A stretch of DNA of 64,000 bases. Origin: an uncultured Cellulophaga sp. (GTDB lineage: Bacteria > Bacteroidota > Bacteroidia > Flavobacteriales > Flavobacteriaceae). Made by a program: the position numbers and the translations under genes. Below, one piece after another: positions 1 to 9,369 of this stretch (within the stretch, counting starts at the first letter, position 1; every line of letters starts with the position of its first letter). Location: the NCBI GenBank assembly GCA_947496695.1, contig CANMEI010000004.1, forward strand, positions 186,001 to 250,000, given 5' to 3'. The notes under the pieces are model-generated. The model did not search any database. It had not been told where the DNA came from and was given only the letters and a program-made list of their open reading frames with translations.

Positions 1-130
1 CACTTTTTAATTTTGTACGAACAAAAGCAGGACCTTTCCCTGGTTTTACATGTAAAAATTCAATAATTTTAAAAATATCATTATTGTAACGAATACAAAG
101 TCCTTTTCTAATATCTGATGTAGATGCCAT
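1..130 (-). CDS. efp: Elongation factor P, N-terminal part (truncated by window edge)
   Basis: The first 43 codons are present, starting at the ATG on the minus strand at 130 and running off the left edge. The peptide begins [18 protein letters not shown] and continues into [17 protein letters not shown], the KOW-like domain I of EF-P, whose PGKGPAFVR loop carries the residue that is modified in other bacteria. EF-P enters the ribosomal E site and relieves stalling at polyproline stretches. It is the last visible gene of the minus-strand lipid A operon, 59 bp after lpxA, an order common in Flavobacteriia. The rest of the gene is outside the window. Confidence 0.93.
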   Translation of the reverse strand, partial: MASTSDIRKGLCIRYNNDIFKIIEFLHVKPGKGPAFVRTKLKS

Positions 131-148
131 ATTTTTTATTATTTTCAA

Positions 149-167
149 TTAGTATAGAATATACTAA
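149..167. repeat. Short perfect inverted repeat between lpxA and efp
   Basis: TTAGTATA and TATACTAA form 8-bp perfect arms around a 3-base spacer. It lies in the 59-bp gap between lpxA and efp and has no adjoining T-run on the minus strand, so it does not look like a classical terminator. It could be an operator, an mRNA processing site or chance in AT-rich DNA. Confidence 0.35.
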
Positions 168-189
168 CTATATTAATGTCTTATATTTA

Positions 190-975
190 TTAATTAGTAC
201 TAAAATACCCTTTCATTATACCTCGTTGCGAATCTCTAATAAACTGAAGAATCTCGTCTCTTTCAGGGGTAGCCTCCATTTCCGCTTCAATAATCTGAGC
301 AGCTTGTGAGTTATTATAGTTCTTTTGGTATAATATTCTATAGATATTCTGTACTTCTCTTATTTTTTCAGAAGGAATACCTCTCCTTCTTAATCCTACA
401 GAATTAATACCTACATAAGAAAGTGGTTCACGTGCTGCCTTTACATACGGAGGCACATCTTTACGAACTAAAGAACCACCTGTAACAAAAGCATGCTGCC
501 CTATTGACACAAATTGATGTACTGCTACTAATCCTGCAAGAATTACATTATCTCCAATTGTTACATGACCTGCTAGTGTTGAATTGTTTGAAAAAATACA
601 ATTATCGCCTACTAAACAATCATGTGCGACATGACAATAAGCCATAATTAAACAGTTTTTTCCAATAACTGTTTTCATACGATCTGAGGTTCCTTTATGA
701 ATAGTTGCACACTCTCTAACGGTTGTATTATCACCTATTATAACAGTAGTTTCTTCTCCTTTATATTTTAAATCTTGAGGTGGTGCCGAAATAACTGCTC
801 CAGGAAAAATATTACAATTTTTACCTATTCGAGCGCCTTCCATTATAGTTACGTTCGACCCAATCCATGTACCTTCACCAATAATTACATTATTATGAAT
901 GGTAGTAAAAGGCTCTACAACTACATTTTTAGCAATTTTAGCTCCTGGATGAATATATGCCAGTGGTTGATTCAT
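190..975 (-). CDS. lpxA: UDP-N-acetylglucosamine acyltransferase LpxA
   Basis: LpxA transfers an R-3-hydroxyacyl chain from acyl carrier protein to O-3 of UDP-GlcNAc, the first step of lipid A synthesis, in the cytoplasm. The 261 residues match the family length. The N-terminal two thirds is a left-handed beta helix of hexapeptide repeats (IGxx units from about residue 8 to 190), followed by a helical C-terminus. His118 in the CHVAHDCLVGDN segment corresponds to the catalytic histidine (His125 in E. coli). The ATG lies 1 bp after the lpxC/fabZ stop, so the two are surely cotranscribed and probably translationally coupled. Confidence 0.97.
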   Translation of the reverse strand: MNQPLAYIHPGAKIAKNVVVEPFTTIHNNVIIGEGTWIGSNVTIMEGARIGKNCNIFPGAVISAPPQDLKYKGEETTVIIGDNTTVRECATIHKGTSDRMKTVIGKNCLIMAYCHVAHDCLVGDNCIFSNNSTLAGHVTIGDNVILAGLVAVHQFVSIGQHAFVTGGSLVRKDVPPYVKAAREPLSYVGINSVGLRRRGIPSEKIREVQNIYRILYQKNYNNSQAAQIIEAEMEATPERDEILQFIRDSQRGIMKGYFSTN

Positions 976-976
976 T

Positions 977-2377
977 CTATTTCTTTTTAGCTATTTGCGC
1001 CATTAATTCTGCTTCACATACTAACTTATTATTTGCATAAGCATAAGCTTGCATATGACATATACCTCTTCTTATTGGCGTAATAAGGCTACAGTGAAAA
1101 GTTAATGTATCTCCTGGAAGTACTTTTTGTTTAAATTTCACATTATCCATTTTCATGAAAAATGTTAAGTAATTTTCTGGATCTGGAACAGTACTCAATA
1201 CCAAAATTCCTCCTGTTTGCGCCATAGCTTCAACTTGTAAAACTCCTGGCATAACCGGAGCTCCTGGGAAATGACCTACAAAGAAATTTTCATTCATTGT
1301 AACATTCTTCATTCCTACAACATGCGTATCAGAAAGCTCTAAAATACGATCTATTAACAAAAATGGTGGTCTATGAGGCAGTACATCCATTATTTGATGA
1401 ATATCCATCAATGGTGGTTGATTCAAATCATATTGCGGAACTTTATTTCTTTTCTCTAATTTGATAATCTTAGCTATTTTTTTTGCAAATTGAGTATTTA
1501 CAAAATGTCCTGGCTTATTTGCAATAACCTTACCTTTAATACGAACACCTGCCAAAGCTAAATCTCCAATAACATCTAATAACTTATGACGCGCCGCTTC
1601 ATTTGGATGATGTAAAGTTAAGTTATCTAAAATTCCGTTCGGTTTAATTGATAATTTCTCCTTATCAAAAGCTTGCTCAAGCTTTTTCATTGTTTCTTCA
1701 GAAATCTCTTTATCTACATAAACAATAGCATTATTAAGGTCTCCTCCTTTTATAAGTCCATGGTCTAAAAGCATTTCTAATTCATGTAAGAAACTAAATG
1801 TTCTTGCCTCTGATATTTCAGCTTTAAAATCTGATAAATGCTCTAAAGTTGCATTTTGTGTACCTAAAACTTTAGTACCAAAATCAACCATTGTAGTCAC
1901 TTGATATTCATCTGAAGGTATAACAGTTATTTCACTACCTGTTTCTTCATCTCTATATGATATAACTTCTTTTACAACATATATTTCTCTTTCTGCATCT
2001 TGCTCAACAAATCCTGCTTTTTCAATAGCTTCTACAAAGAATTTTGATGAACCATCCATAATTGGAGGCTCTGGAGCATTTAATTCTATTAAAACATTAT
2101 CCACTTCAAGTCCCACTAGGGCAGCTAAAACATGCTCTGATGTTTGAATTTTTACACCTCTTTTTTCAAGATTTGTACCTCTTTGTGTATTAACCACGTA
2201 AGTAGCATCTGCCTCAATAATTGGCTCCCCCTCTAAATCTGTACGCTTAAAAGCGTAACCATGATTTTCTGGTGCTGGGACAAATTTCATAGTTACATTT
2301 TCTCCTGTATGTAAACCTACTCCCGAAAGCGTAACTTCTTTCGCAATTGTTCGTTGTTTGTTGTTACTCACGGCCAA
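977..2377 (-). CDS. lpxC/fabZ: Fused LpxC deacetylase / FabZ dehydratase
   Basis: This is a bifunctional 466-residue protein. Residues 1-305 are UDP-3-O-acyl-GlcNAc deacetylase (LpxC), the committed step of lipid A synthesis, with the zinc ligands visible as His82 (SEHVLAAL), His264 and Asp268 (RHKLLD) and the general acid His291 (PGHFVN). Residues 325-466 are 3-hydroxyacyl-ACP dehydratase (FabZ), with catalytic His369 ([11 protein letters not shown]) and Glu383 (QVEAMAQ). The fusion is a known Bacteroidetes feature and joins lipid A synthesis to the competing fatty acid elongation step. The start overlaps the end of lpxD by 14 bp, and lpxA follows after 1 bp. Confidence 0.97.
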   Translation of the reverse strand: MAVSNNKQRTIAKEVTLSGVGLHTGENVTMKFVPAPENHGYAFKRTDLEGEPIIEADATYVVNTQRGTNLEKRGVKIQTSEHVLAALVGLEVDNVLIELNAPEPPIMDGSSKFFVEAIEKAGFVEQDAEREIYVVKEVISYRDEETGSEITVIPSDEYQVTTMVDFGTKVLGTQNATLEHLSDFKAEISEARTFSFLHELEMLLDHGLIKGGDLNNAIVYVDKEISEETMKKLEQAFDKEKLSIKPNGILDNLTLHHPNEAARHKLLDVIGDLALAGVRIKGKVIANKPGHFVNTQFAKKIAKIIKLEKRNKVPQYDLNQPPLMDIHQIMDVLPHRPPFLLIDRILELSDTHVVGMKNVTMNENFFVGHFPGAPVMPGVLQVEAMAQTGGILVLSTVPDPENYLTFFMKMDNVKFKQKVLPGDTLTFHCSLITPIRRGICHMQAYAYANNKLVCEAELMAQIAKKK

Positions 2378-3389
2378 TTTTTTTTTCTAGTTCGTTAATT
2401 CTTGTTATTATTTTCGGTAAATTTTTAAAATGCACATATGACTTGTTATAATCGCCATAATTTAAAGCAGGTGAACCTTGAATAGCTTCACCATCTTTTA
2501 TATTCCTCCCAATACCTGATTGCGCTTGTATTTTTACATTATTACCTATGGTAATATGACCAACTATACCTACTTGACCACCTATCATACAATGTTTTCC
2601 TATTTTAGTAGAACCTGCAATACCAGATTGCGCTGCAATAACCGTATGCTCTCCAATTTCTACATTATGAGCTATTTGTATTTGATTATCAAGCTTTACT
2701 CCTCTTCTTATAATTGTAGAACCAAGTGTCGCTCTATCAATAGTTGTTCCTGCTCCAACATCAACATTATCTTCAAGTATAACGTTACCTGTTTGCGGAA
2801 TTTTACTAAACTCTCCTTCTGAATTTGGTGCAAAACCAAAACCATCAGAACCTACAATTGCTCCACTATTAATAACACAATTATTACCAATTATACACTC
2901 TGAATAAACTTTAGCACCTGGAAATACTACCACATTATCTGCTAATTTTACATTGTCTCCAATATAAGCATTAGGGTAAATTTTCACATTATTACCAATA
3001 ACTACATTTTCACCAATATAAGCAAATGCGCCTATGTAACAATTTTCTCCATAAGTAGCTGTATCAGCTATAAATGAAGGATTTTCAACACCTAATTTAT
3101 TATTTTTTACTTGATGATAATATGTTAATATTTTAGTAAAAGATTCATAAGCATTCTCAACCTTAATAAGCGTAGTTGTGATCTCCTGTTCAGGTATAAA
3201 ATCTTTATTTACAATTGTAATTGATGCTTTTGTTGTATATATAAAGGATTTGTATTTAGGATTTGCTAAGAAAGTAAGAGACCCCTGCTCTCCTTCTTCT
3301 ATTTTAGCTAATTTACTAACAGTAATATCTGGATTACCATCAATATCTCCTTCCAAAATTCCCGCAATTTGATTAGCTGTAAATTTCAT
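2364..3389 (-). CDS. lpxD: UDP-3-O-acylglucosamine N-acyltransferase LpxD
   Basis: LpxD adds the second hydroxyacyl chain, to N-2, making UDP-2,3-diacylglucosamine. The 341 residues consist of an N-terminal uridine-binding domain (about 1-95), a long hexapeptide-repeat beta helix (about 105-310) and a C-terminal helix. His241 in [12 protein letters not shown] is the expected catalytic histidine (His239 in E. coli). The downstream lpxC/fabZ gene starts inside its last codons. The upstream HD gene ends 23 bp before the ATG, so all four belong to one transcript. Confidence 0.97.
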   Translation of the reverse strand: MKFTANQIAGILEGDIDGNPDITVSKLAKIEEGEQGSLTFLANPKYKSFIYTTKASITIVNKDFIPEQEITTTLIKVENAYESFTKILTYYHQVKNNKLGVENPSFIADTATYGENCYIGAFAYIGENVVIGNNVKIYPNAYIGDNVKLADNVVVFPGAKVYSECIIGNNCVINSGAIVGSDGFGFAPNSEGEFSKIPQTGNVILEDNVDVGAGTTIDRATLGSTIIRRGVKLDNQIQIAHNVEIGEHTVIAAQSGIAGSTKIGKHCMIGGQVGIVGHITIGNNVKIQAQSGIGRNIKDGEAIQGSPALNYGDYNKSYVHFKNLPKIITRINELEKKIGRE

Positions 3390-3412
3390 AAAAGCAAAAG
3401 TAACAAAAATAG

Positions 3413-4642
3413 TTAAACCTTAAGTTTTGGGTAACACATATAATACTTAGTACTAATCTTCGACATAGTTTTTGAACTCAATTGCTCCGAAGCCTTTACT
3501 ACATCTATAGTTTTACCATTTTCTCTTATAATATTTATGTTTTGTTTTTTTTGGTTATAGGCTTGATTTTGAATGACTCCCGTAAAAACAAAGTAGCTAA
3601 TTTCATATTCAGAAAGGTTGTATTCTTTCATAAAATGATTTTTATAACGTTCAAATTTTTCTTCATCAATAGGGTTATTCTTTATTTTAATATGTAATAA
3701 CTCTCTATTAATTAACATACTACACAACTTAGAAAGAACAAAATCTGAAGAATTTTGCCATTGTTTTATTGCTGAAAGAATATCCACATCATCAAGTTGT
3801 CCAAAAATTGCTAAATGCTCTTCTGTAAAATTAGACTTACTAATTTTATTCTTCATAAAAAACAATAAAGCATCACTACAATTTAACTCTTCTCCTCTAG
3901 CTAATAACTCTTTTGCTCTTTTTAAAACATTGACTAGTAACTCTTCAGCAACTAAACCGGTTTTATGAAAATAAACCTGCCAATACATAAATCGCCGAGC
4001 CATTAAAAACTTTTCAACCGAGTAAATACCTTTTCTTTCAACAACCAATTCATCTCCAATAACATTTAAAGTACTTAACAATCGGTCTGAATTTATATTA
4101 CCTTCCGCCACACCTGTATAAAAGCTATCACGCTTTAGATAATCAAGTCTATCAATATCTAATTGACTTGAAACTAAATGATTTAAAAACTTTTTTGGAT
4201 ATTCACCTTTAAAAATTTCAATAGCAGTAGTTAAACTTCCGTTAAATTTTTTATTTAAAGATTCCATGTACAATAATGAAATATGTTCATGACTAACTCC
4301 TTCAACAATACTATGCTCCATTGCATGAGAAAAAGGACCATGACCAATATCATGCAAAAGTATTGCACAATACAAACCAACCTCTTCATCATCCGTTATA
4401 TCAACTTCCTTTGCTCTAAGTACTTGTACTGCATGTTGCATTAAATACATACAACCAATTGCATGCTGAAAACGTGTATGATGAGCTCCTGGGTACACCA
4501 AATAAGAAAGCCCCATTTGAGATATTCTTCTTAACCTCTGAAAGCTAGAATCTTGAATTAAGTCAAAAACTAACGTATTGGGTATATTAATTAATCCGTA
4601 AATTGGATCATTAAAAATTTCAAGCTTTTTAGATTTTATCAA
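3413..4642 (-). CDS. HD-domain phosphohydrolase (SAMHD1/dGTPase-like)
   Basis: About 410 residues with a classical HD metal site: HHTRFQH near the N-terminus, then [16 protein letters not shown], and [16 protein letters not shown] as the later aspartate region. This pattern belongs to the COG1078/SAMHD1-like dNTP triphosphohydrolase superfamily; the actual substrate cannot be read from sequence. It is the first gene of the lipid A operon, 23 bp before lpxD. No in-frame ATG precedes the conserved [10 protein letters not shown] segment. A TTG at 4678 is possible but lies inside the -7 element TAACTTTG, so I prefer the in-frame TTG at 4642, which puts six residues before the conserved block as I recall it in relatives. 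Confidence 0.85.
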   Translation of the reverse strand: MIKSKKLEIFNDPIYGLINIPNTLVFDLIQDSSFQRLRRISQMGLSYLVYPGAHHTRFQHAIGCMYLMQHAVQVLRAKEVDITDDEEVGLYCAILLHDIGHGPFSHAMEHSIVEGVSHEHISLLYMESLNKKFNGSLTTAIEIFKGEYPKKFLNHLVSSQLDIDRLDYLKRDSFYTGVAEGNINSDRLLSTLNVIGDELVVERKGIYSVEKFLMARRFMYWQVYFHKTGLVAEELLVNVLKRAKELLARGEELNCSDALLFFMKNKISKSNFTEEHLAIFGQLDDVDILSAIKQWQNSSDFVLSKLCSMLINRELLHIKIKNNPIDEEKFERYKNHFMKEYNLSEYEISYFVFTGVIQNQAYNQKKQNINIIRENGKTIDVVKASEQLSSKTMSKISTKYYMCYPKLKV

Positions 4643-4675
4643 ATTGAAAATATTTAATCTTGATACTAACTTTGC

Positions 4676-4683
4676 CAAAGTTA
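4676..4683 (-). promoter_or_regulatory. -7 promoter element for the lipid A operon
   Basis: TAACTTTG on the minus strand fits the Bacteroidetes -7 consensus TAnnTTTG. It would place the transcript start near 4669, about 27 nt upstream of the TTG at 4642. No convincing -33 TTTG was seen. Confidence 0.45.
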
Positions 4684-4717
4684 TGCAAATGAATTAACTG
4701 AAGCATTTTAAAAATTA

Positions 4718-4725
4718 TATTTTTG
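4718..4725 (+). promoter_or_regulatory. -7 promoter element for porX
   Basis: TATTTTTG fits TAnnTTTG and lies 40 bp upstream of the porX ATG, back to back with the promoter of the divergent HD/lipid A operon. No clear -33 element was found. Confidence 0.45.
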
Positions 4726-4765
4726 AAGAGCTTTAAATAATAATTAAGAGAATTACACACTACAC

Positions 4766-6310
4766 ATGAGCAAAATAACAATACTTTGGGTTGATGATGA
4801 AATTGACCTACTCAAATCACACATCTTATTTTTAGAAAGTAAGAATTACAATGTAGTTACTTGTAAAAGTGGACAAGAAGCTTTAGAAGAAATTGCAGAA
4901 ACACGTTTTGATATTGTTTTTTTAGATGAAAATATGCCTGGAATATCTGGCTTAGAAACATTAACCGAATTGAAGGCTATTGACGCTACACTACCTGTTG
5001 TAATGATTACCAAAAGCGAAGAAGAATATATAATGGATGAAGCTATTGGGTCTAAAATAGCCGATTACCTTATAAAACCTGTTAATCCAAACCAGATATT
5101 ATTATCATTAAAGAAAAGTCTTGATAATTCGAGATTAGTATCAGAAAAAACAACCTCTAACTACCAACAAGAATTTCGAAAAATAGCAATGGATTTATCT
5201 ATGGTAAATTCACATCAAGAATGGGCCGATTTATATAAAAAACTTATTTCATGGGAATTACGTTTAGAAGAAATTGAAGATTCTAGTATGTTTGAAATAT
5301 TAGAATCTCAAAAAGTAGAAGCTAATAATCAATTTGGGAAGTTTATCGACAAAAATTATGAAGATTGGTTTACTGATAATGATGCTCCTGTACTTTCTCA
5401 TACTCTTTTTAAAGAATTAGTAAAACCTGAATTGCAAGAAAAGCCTACCCTACTCGTCGTAATTGATAATCTACGGTATGACCAATGGTTAGCTTTTGAA
5501 GATACTGTAAATCCGTTTTTTAAAAAGAAAAAAGAAAGCAATTACTACAGTATTTTACCTACTGCAACGCAGTATGCCCGAAATGCTATTTTTTCAGGAC
5601 TAACTCCTTTAGATATGGAAAAAAGGCATCCTGAATGGTGGAAAAATGATACTGAAGAAGGCGGTAAAAACCTATTTGAAGCAGAGTTTTTAAAAGCACA
5701 ACTAAAAAGATTAGGTTTAGATTTAACATGGGAATACCACAAAATAAGCAGTCTAAAACAAGGAAAACATTTATCACAAAATTATAAATCACAAAAGAAA
5801 AATGATCTAACTGTAATTGTTTATAATTTTGTTGACATGCTTTCTCACTCAAAAACCGAAATGGAAGTAATTAAAGAACTAGCTTCTAATGACAAAGCTT
5901 ATAGATCACTTACACAAAGTTGGTTTAAAAACTCACCACTTCTTGAAATTATTCAGCAAGCACAAATAATGGGTCAAAAACTAATTATTACTACTGACCA
6001 CGGAACAATAAACGTAAAACAACCCTCAAAAGTAGTTGGCGATAAAGACACTAGTTTAAACCTGCGCTATAAAACAGGACGTAGTTTAACTTATGAGAAA
6101 AAAGAAGTGTATGAAGCAACCAAACCTAGCAACGTATTCTTACCAAGTATAAATATGAGTAGTTCGTTTATTTTTGCTAAAAACGATATGTTTTTTGCTT
6201 ACCCTAATAATTATAACCATTATGTTAGTTATTACAGAAACACTTACCAACACGGTGGCGTTTCATTAGAAGAAATGATAATCCCTTTTGTTGTATTAGA
6301 ACCTAGATAG
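4766..6310 (+). CDS. porX: PorX: response regulator with PglZ phosphatase-like domain
   Basis: PorX is the response regulator that, with the kinase PorY and sigma factor SigP, controls type IX secretion in Bacteroidetes. Residues 1-120 are a CheY-type receiver with acidic pocket Asp10/Asp11, phosphoacceptor Asp54 (VFLDENMPG), Thr82 and Lys104 (DYLIKPVN). After a helical linker, residues from about 210 form a PglZ/alkaline phosphatase superfamily domain, with metal-site motifs IDNLRYDQW (about 234), TTDHGT (about 411) and QHGGVSLEEMI near the end. The family is reported to have zinc-dependent phosphodiesterase activity on nucleotides. tsaE follows 8 bp after the stop; no porY is in the window. 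Confidence 0.95.
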   Translation: MSKITILWVDDEIDLLKSHILFLESKNYNVVTCKSGQEALEEIAETRFDIVFLDENMPGISGLETLTELKAIDATLPVVMITKSEEEYIMDEAIGSKIADYLIKPVNPNQILLSLKKSLDNSRLVSEKTTSNYQQEFRKIAMDLSMVNSHQEWADLYKKLISWELRLEEIEDSSMFEILESQKVEANNQFGKFIDKNYEDWFTDNDAPVLSHTLFKELVKPELQEKPTLLVVIDNLRYDQWLAFEDTVNPFFKKKKESNYYSILPTATQYARNAIFSGLTPLDMEKRHPEWWKNDTEEGGKNLFEAEFLKAQLKRLGLDLTWEYHKISSLKQGKHLSQNYKSQKKNDLTVIVYNFVDMLSHSKTEMEVIKELASNDKAYRSLTQSWFKNSPLLEIIQQAQIMGQKLIITTDHGTINVKQPSKVVGDKDTSLNLRYKTGRSLTYEKKEVYEATKPSNVFLPSINMSSSFIFAKNDMFFAYPNNYNHYVSYYRNTYQHGGVSLEEMIIPFVVLEPR

Positions 6311-6318
6311 TTTTATAA

Positions 6319-6729
6319 ATGAAAAAAGAATTTACCCAACAGCAACTTCCTGAAATTGCTAAAGAAATCATATTGAATGTTTCATCAAAAAAATTATGTT
6401 TCCACGGTGAAATGGGCGCTGGAAAAACTACTTTAATCAAAGAAATTGCAAAACAATTAGGCTGTAATGGAGAGATTAGTAGCCCAACTTTTGGTATTGT
6501 CAATGAATACGAAAAAAATGATGGCAGCACCCTTGGTTACCATTTTGATTTTTATAGATTAAATGACGAAAGTGAAGCCTTAGACTTTGGAATAGAAGAC
6601 TATTTATTCTCTAACAAATGGCTTTTTATGGAATGGCCAGAGAAAATTGAAAATTTAATTCCTGATGATGTTTCAAATATTTTTTTAAAAATTATTAATC
6701 AAAATATTCGTCAAATAATAATTAAATAA
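6319..6729 (+). CDS. tsaE: tRNA threonylcarbamoyladenosine biosynthesis ATPase TsaE
   Basis: TsaE is the small ATPase that works with TsaB and TsaD to make t6A37 on ANN-decoding tRNAs. The 136-residue length is typical. Visible motifs are the Walker A GEMGAGKTTLIKEIAKQLG at about residues 34-52, the switch-like SSPTFGIVNEY, and HFDFYRL followed by the acidic FGIEDYLF and FMEWPEKIE. It sits 8 bp downstream of porX and shares its transcript. The porX-tsaE-ald neighbourhood is a recurrent flavobacterial arrangement. Confidence 0.95.
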   Translation: MKKEFTQQQLPEIAKEIILNVSSKKLCFHGEMGAGKTTLIKEIAKQLGCNGEISSPTFGIVNEYEKNDGSTLGYHFDFYRLNDESEALDFGIEDYLFSNKWLFMEWPEKIENLIPDDVSNIFLKIINQNIRQIIIK

Positions 6730-6919
6730 AAACGCTCTAAACCCCTATAAATAAAAGAGTTTTATTAAAAGAAGTTTATTGTATAAATACTCAAATTTTC
6801 GATTAAGTGTACTAATTACCGGTTAACAAGTTATTTTTTCTCGTTAAAACATATTATTTCAGTCATTTTTTTCCTACATTCGTATTAAACAAATTATTAA
6901 CCAAATAAATTTTATTACG

Positions 6920-7066
6920 ATGAACACAAAAAAATCCCTCCTTGCATTAGCTGCAATTGCAACTTTTGCTTTATCATCTTGTACTTCAACTAGCTCAGAA
7001 GATGATGCTGTCTATGAATTAGAAGCCGTAGATCAAACAAAAATCAAAGTTCCTTCAAGAGGATAA
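6920..7066 (+). CDS. 48-residue lipoprotein of unknown function
   Basis: A short reading frame with ATG at 6920 encodes 48 residues. MNTKKSLLALAAIATFAL is a lipoprotein signal and SSC at residues 19-21 is the lipobox. The mature peptide is only 28 residues, with an acidic start (SSEDD) and ending KIKVPSRG. A near-consensus -7 element (TACATTCG, 6875-6882) lies 38 bp upstream and a strong terminator follows 21 bp after the stop, so it is probably a monocistronic short mRNA rather than part of the porX or ald units. I do not recognise a named family. The start, signal and flanking signals make coding likely. Confidence 0.75.
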   Translation: MNTKKSLLALAAIATFALSSCTSTSSEDDAVYELEAVDQTKIKVPSRG

Positions 7067-7087
7067 AAATACTTTTGAAAAAAAAGG

Positions 7088-7120
7088 GAGTTTCTAGCAC
7101 ACTAGAAACTCTTTTTTTTT
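7088..7120 (+). terminator. Rho-independent terminator after the small lipoprotein
   Basis: A 10-bp perfect stem GAGTTTCTAG/CTAGAAACTC with a CACA loop is followed by nine T residues. It closes the short lipoprotein transcript. Confidence 0.92.
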
Positions 7121-7157
7121 GTTATTATTTTTAAGAATTTTAATAGCAAATTAAAAA

Positions 7158-7682
7158 ATGAGTAAAAAAAAGTACATTCTAAAAAATAAAAAATCAAAAA
7201 ACATTTTGATTTCTAGTATTGTTGCTCTATTAATAGCTATATCCCCTTATTTATTCTACTCATATATATACTTTCCCGATGGCAAATATTTAGACTTATA
7301 TTTTTTTGTCTATGAAAGCCAATATCAAGAGAGTATAGTTGTAGCTTCATGGGTAGCTATGAATAAATTAATACCTATCTATTTACTGATAATTTGGTTT
7401 TTCACATGTAAACATTGGTGGTATCATATGATATTAATACCAATTGCTATGTTTAGTTTTCAATTATTCTCACAAATTAACGAGGATCGATTTTTAGATG
7501 AAACCGAAATTTATTGGATAATACCCATAATGCTATTCATTACACCTTTTGTATATTTTATTAGAGTAAAACTTTTTGATAAATACGTACTAGGTATTGA
7601 TTTAGAAGCTATGGATAAAGAACTTAAAGCACTTAAAGAAGAAGGTACAAAAGTTCAAACTTCTGTAGATAAAAAGTTGTAG
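7158..7682 (+). CDS. Membrane protein of unknown function, about four transmembrane segments
   Basis: The 174 residues have a lysine-rich N-terminus (MSKKKYILKNKKSKN) and four hydrophobic stretches at about residues 17-37, 68-88, 94-110 and 122-140. They end in a charged cytoplasmic tail (DLEAMDKELKALKEEGTKV) likely to be helical. I see no enzymatic motif and do not recognise a family. It lies between the terminator of the small lipoprotein and ald, 47 bp upstream of ald, whose probable promoter overlaps this stop codon. So the two genes may be partly cotranscribed. Confidence 0.8.
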   Translation: MSKKKYILKNKKSKNILISSIVALLIAISPYLFYSYIYFPDGKYLDLYFFVYESQYQESIVVASWVAMNKLIPIYLLIIWFFTCKHWWYHMILIPIAMFSFQLFSQINEDRFLDETEIYWIIPIMLFITPFVYFIRVKLFDKYVLGIDLEAMDKELKALKEEGTKVQTSVDKKL

Positions 7683-7687
7683 ATTTG
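7680..7687 (+). promoter_or_regulatory. -7 promoter element for ald
   Basis: TAGATTTG fits TAnnTTTG, beginning in the stop codon of the preceding gene and lying 42 bp upstream of the ald ATG. Confidence 0.4.
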
Positions 7688-7729
7688 TATTACTATATTG
7701 CATAGCATTTTAGACGATTTACACATATT

Positions 7730-8929
7730 ATGAATCAGCCAACTTCTCCGTTTAGCAAGCAACAATTAATTCCGCAAGAAGAAACTCTTGAAGTTCTCAG
7801 AAAAAAAGGAGAATTATTTATTGGCATCCCTAAAGAAAATCAATACCAAGAAAAAAGAATCTGCTTAACTCCCGATGCTGTAAATGCTATTACAGCAAAC
7901 GGCCACAGAGTATTGATAGAATCTGGCGCTGGCGAAGGTGCTAACTTTACAGATCTTGATTATACTAAAGCTGGTGGTGAAATTACAAGGGATACAAAAA
8001 AAGTATTTGGTTGTTCTATATTATTAAAAGTAGAACCACCTACATTAAATGAACTTGAGTTAATAAACCCTCAAACCACAATAATATCTGCGTTACAATT
8101 AAAGACGCAATCAAAAAAATATTTTGAAAAGTTAGCACAAAAGCGAATTACAGCCATTGCTTTTGAATACATTATGGACGACGATGGTAAGTACCCTGCA
8201 GTACGTTCATTAAGTGAAATTGCTGGTATTTCTTCTGTTTTAATAGCCTCTGAAATAATGGCAAATACAAATAATGGCAACGGACTTATGTTTGGCAATA
8301 TAAGTGGGGTACCTCCTGTTGAAGTTGTTATTATAGGCGCAGGTACAGTTGGCGAGTTTGCCGCTCGTTCCGCAATTGGTCTAGGAGCAAATGTAAAAGT
8401 TTTTGATAATTCTTTAACAAAACTGAGAAACATTCAAGCTAATTTAAAACAAACCGTTTACACATCAACTATACAACCAAAAAACCTACTAAAAGCTTTA
8501 AAACGTTGTGATGTTGCCATAGGGGCCACTAGAGGAAAAGACAGATCACCTATAGTTGTGTCCCAAACTATGGTTGAACACATGAAAAAAGGTGCTGTAA
8601 TTATTGATGTTAGCATTGATATGGGTGGTTGTTTTGAGACTAGTGAAGTTACTAGTCATGATAAACCTACTTGCGAAAAATACGGTGTCGTTCACTATGC
8701 CGTACCTAATATACCATCTAGATATCCAAAAACAGCATCAATCTCTATTAGTAATATATTCACCCCTTATTTACTAAAAATAGGTGAAGATGGTGGTGTT
8801 GAAAATGCATTACGATTTGATAAAGGCCTTAGAAACGGTCTTTATTTTTACAGAGGCATACTTACCAATAAAACTATTGGTGAGTGGTTTGACTTATCTT
8901 ACAACGATATTAATTTTCTTATTTTTTAA
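7730..8929 (+). CDS. ald: Alanine dehydrogenase
   Basis: Alanine dehydrogenase interconverts L-alanine and pyruvate plus ammonia with NAD. The 399 residues start with a roughly 28-residue extension before the usual first strand (LFIGIPKENQYQEKRICLTP), which contains the Ala-binding Arg and Lys region. The Rossmann domain has GAGTVGEFAARSA at about residue 203. VIDVSIDMGGCFETS and HYAVPNIPSRYPKTAS are family signatures near the C-terminus. The extended N-terminus is usual in Bacteroidetes members; transhydrogenase alpha subunits are related but longer. A DUF4258-like gene follows 9 bp downstream. Confidence 0.93.
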   Translation: MNQPTSPFSKQQLIPQEETLEVLRKKGELFIGIPKENQYQEKRICLTPDAVNAITANGHRVLIESGAGEGANFTDLDYTKAGGEITRDTKKVFGCSILLKVEPPTLNELELINPQTTIISALQLKTQSKKYFEKLAQKRITAIAFEYIMDDDGKYPAVRSLSEIAGISSVLIASEIMANTNNGNGLMFGNISGVPPVEVVIIGAGTVGEFAARSAIGLGANVKVFDNSLTKLRNIQANLKQTVYTSTIQPKNLLKALKRCDVAIGATRGKDRSPIVVSQTMVEHMKKGAVIIDVSIDMGGCFETSEVTSHDKPTCEKYGVVHYAVPNIPSRYPKTASISISNIFTPYLLKIGEDGGVENALRFDKGLRNGLYFYRGILTNKTIGEWFDLSYNDINFLIF

Positions 8930-8938
8930 TTTCTATAT

Positions 8939-9322
8939 ATGTCATTTTTAAAACGATTAGGCTTTTTTATTTTCGGTCTTTCAATAGGTATAATCTTCTT
9001 AACCGTATTTTTTAAAAATAAGGCTAAAGAAACAGGCACTGAATTTTGTTACTTACCCAACTGCAGGGTTTTAAAAGACCTTCGATCTAAATCGTATTCA
9101 TACTCTGATGAAGTTACAAAAATGATGACTAATGGAGAGATAGACTCAGTAGCTATAAAGTCATTTTTTGTTGATGGCGATGTTGATTTCAACAAAAGTG
9201 ATACTGAATCAAAACCATGTAAAACATATGTAATAGAACATGAAAATTCTGAAGATAAAGTTCAATTTCTTACCGTAACTAATTGCCCTAAAAAAATAGT
9301 TATTGAAAAAATAACAGAATAG
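8939..9322 (+). CDS. DUF4258-like protein with N-terminal membrane anchor
   Basis: The 127 residues have one transmembrane segment at about 8-24 (FFIFGLSIGIIFLTVFF), followed by a periplasmic or anchored domain with two cysteines close together (FCYLPNCRVLKDLR). A region, SYSDEVTKMMTNGEIDSVAIK, then resembles the DUF4258 core, where a helix and an (I/V) xxxFxxGDV turn recur. The function of DUF4258 is unknown; some members sit in toxin-like contexts, but nothing here suggests that. It is 9 bp after ald and certainly on the same message. A bidirectional terminator follows. Confidence 0.75.
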   Translation: MSFLKRLGFFIFGLSIGIIFLTVFFKNKAKETGTEFCYLPNCRVLKDLRSKSYSYSDEVTKMMTNGEIDSVAIKSFFVDGDVDFNKSDTESKPCKTYVIEHENSEDKVQFLTVTNCPKKIVIEKITE

Positions 9323-9336
9323 TTACCAATAAAAAA

Positions 9337-9363
9337 CCCGAAACTTTAATTTCGGATTTTTTA
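9337..9363. terminator. Bidirectional terminator between DUF4258 gene and proline dehydrogenase
   Basis: The stem CCGAAA/TTTCGG has a 6-base loop, A-run on the left and T-run on the right. It serves both convergent genes. Confidence 0.85.
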
Positions 9364-9369
9364 TTTTAA

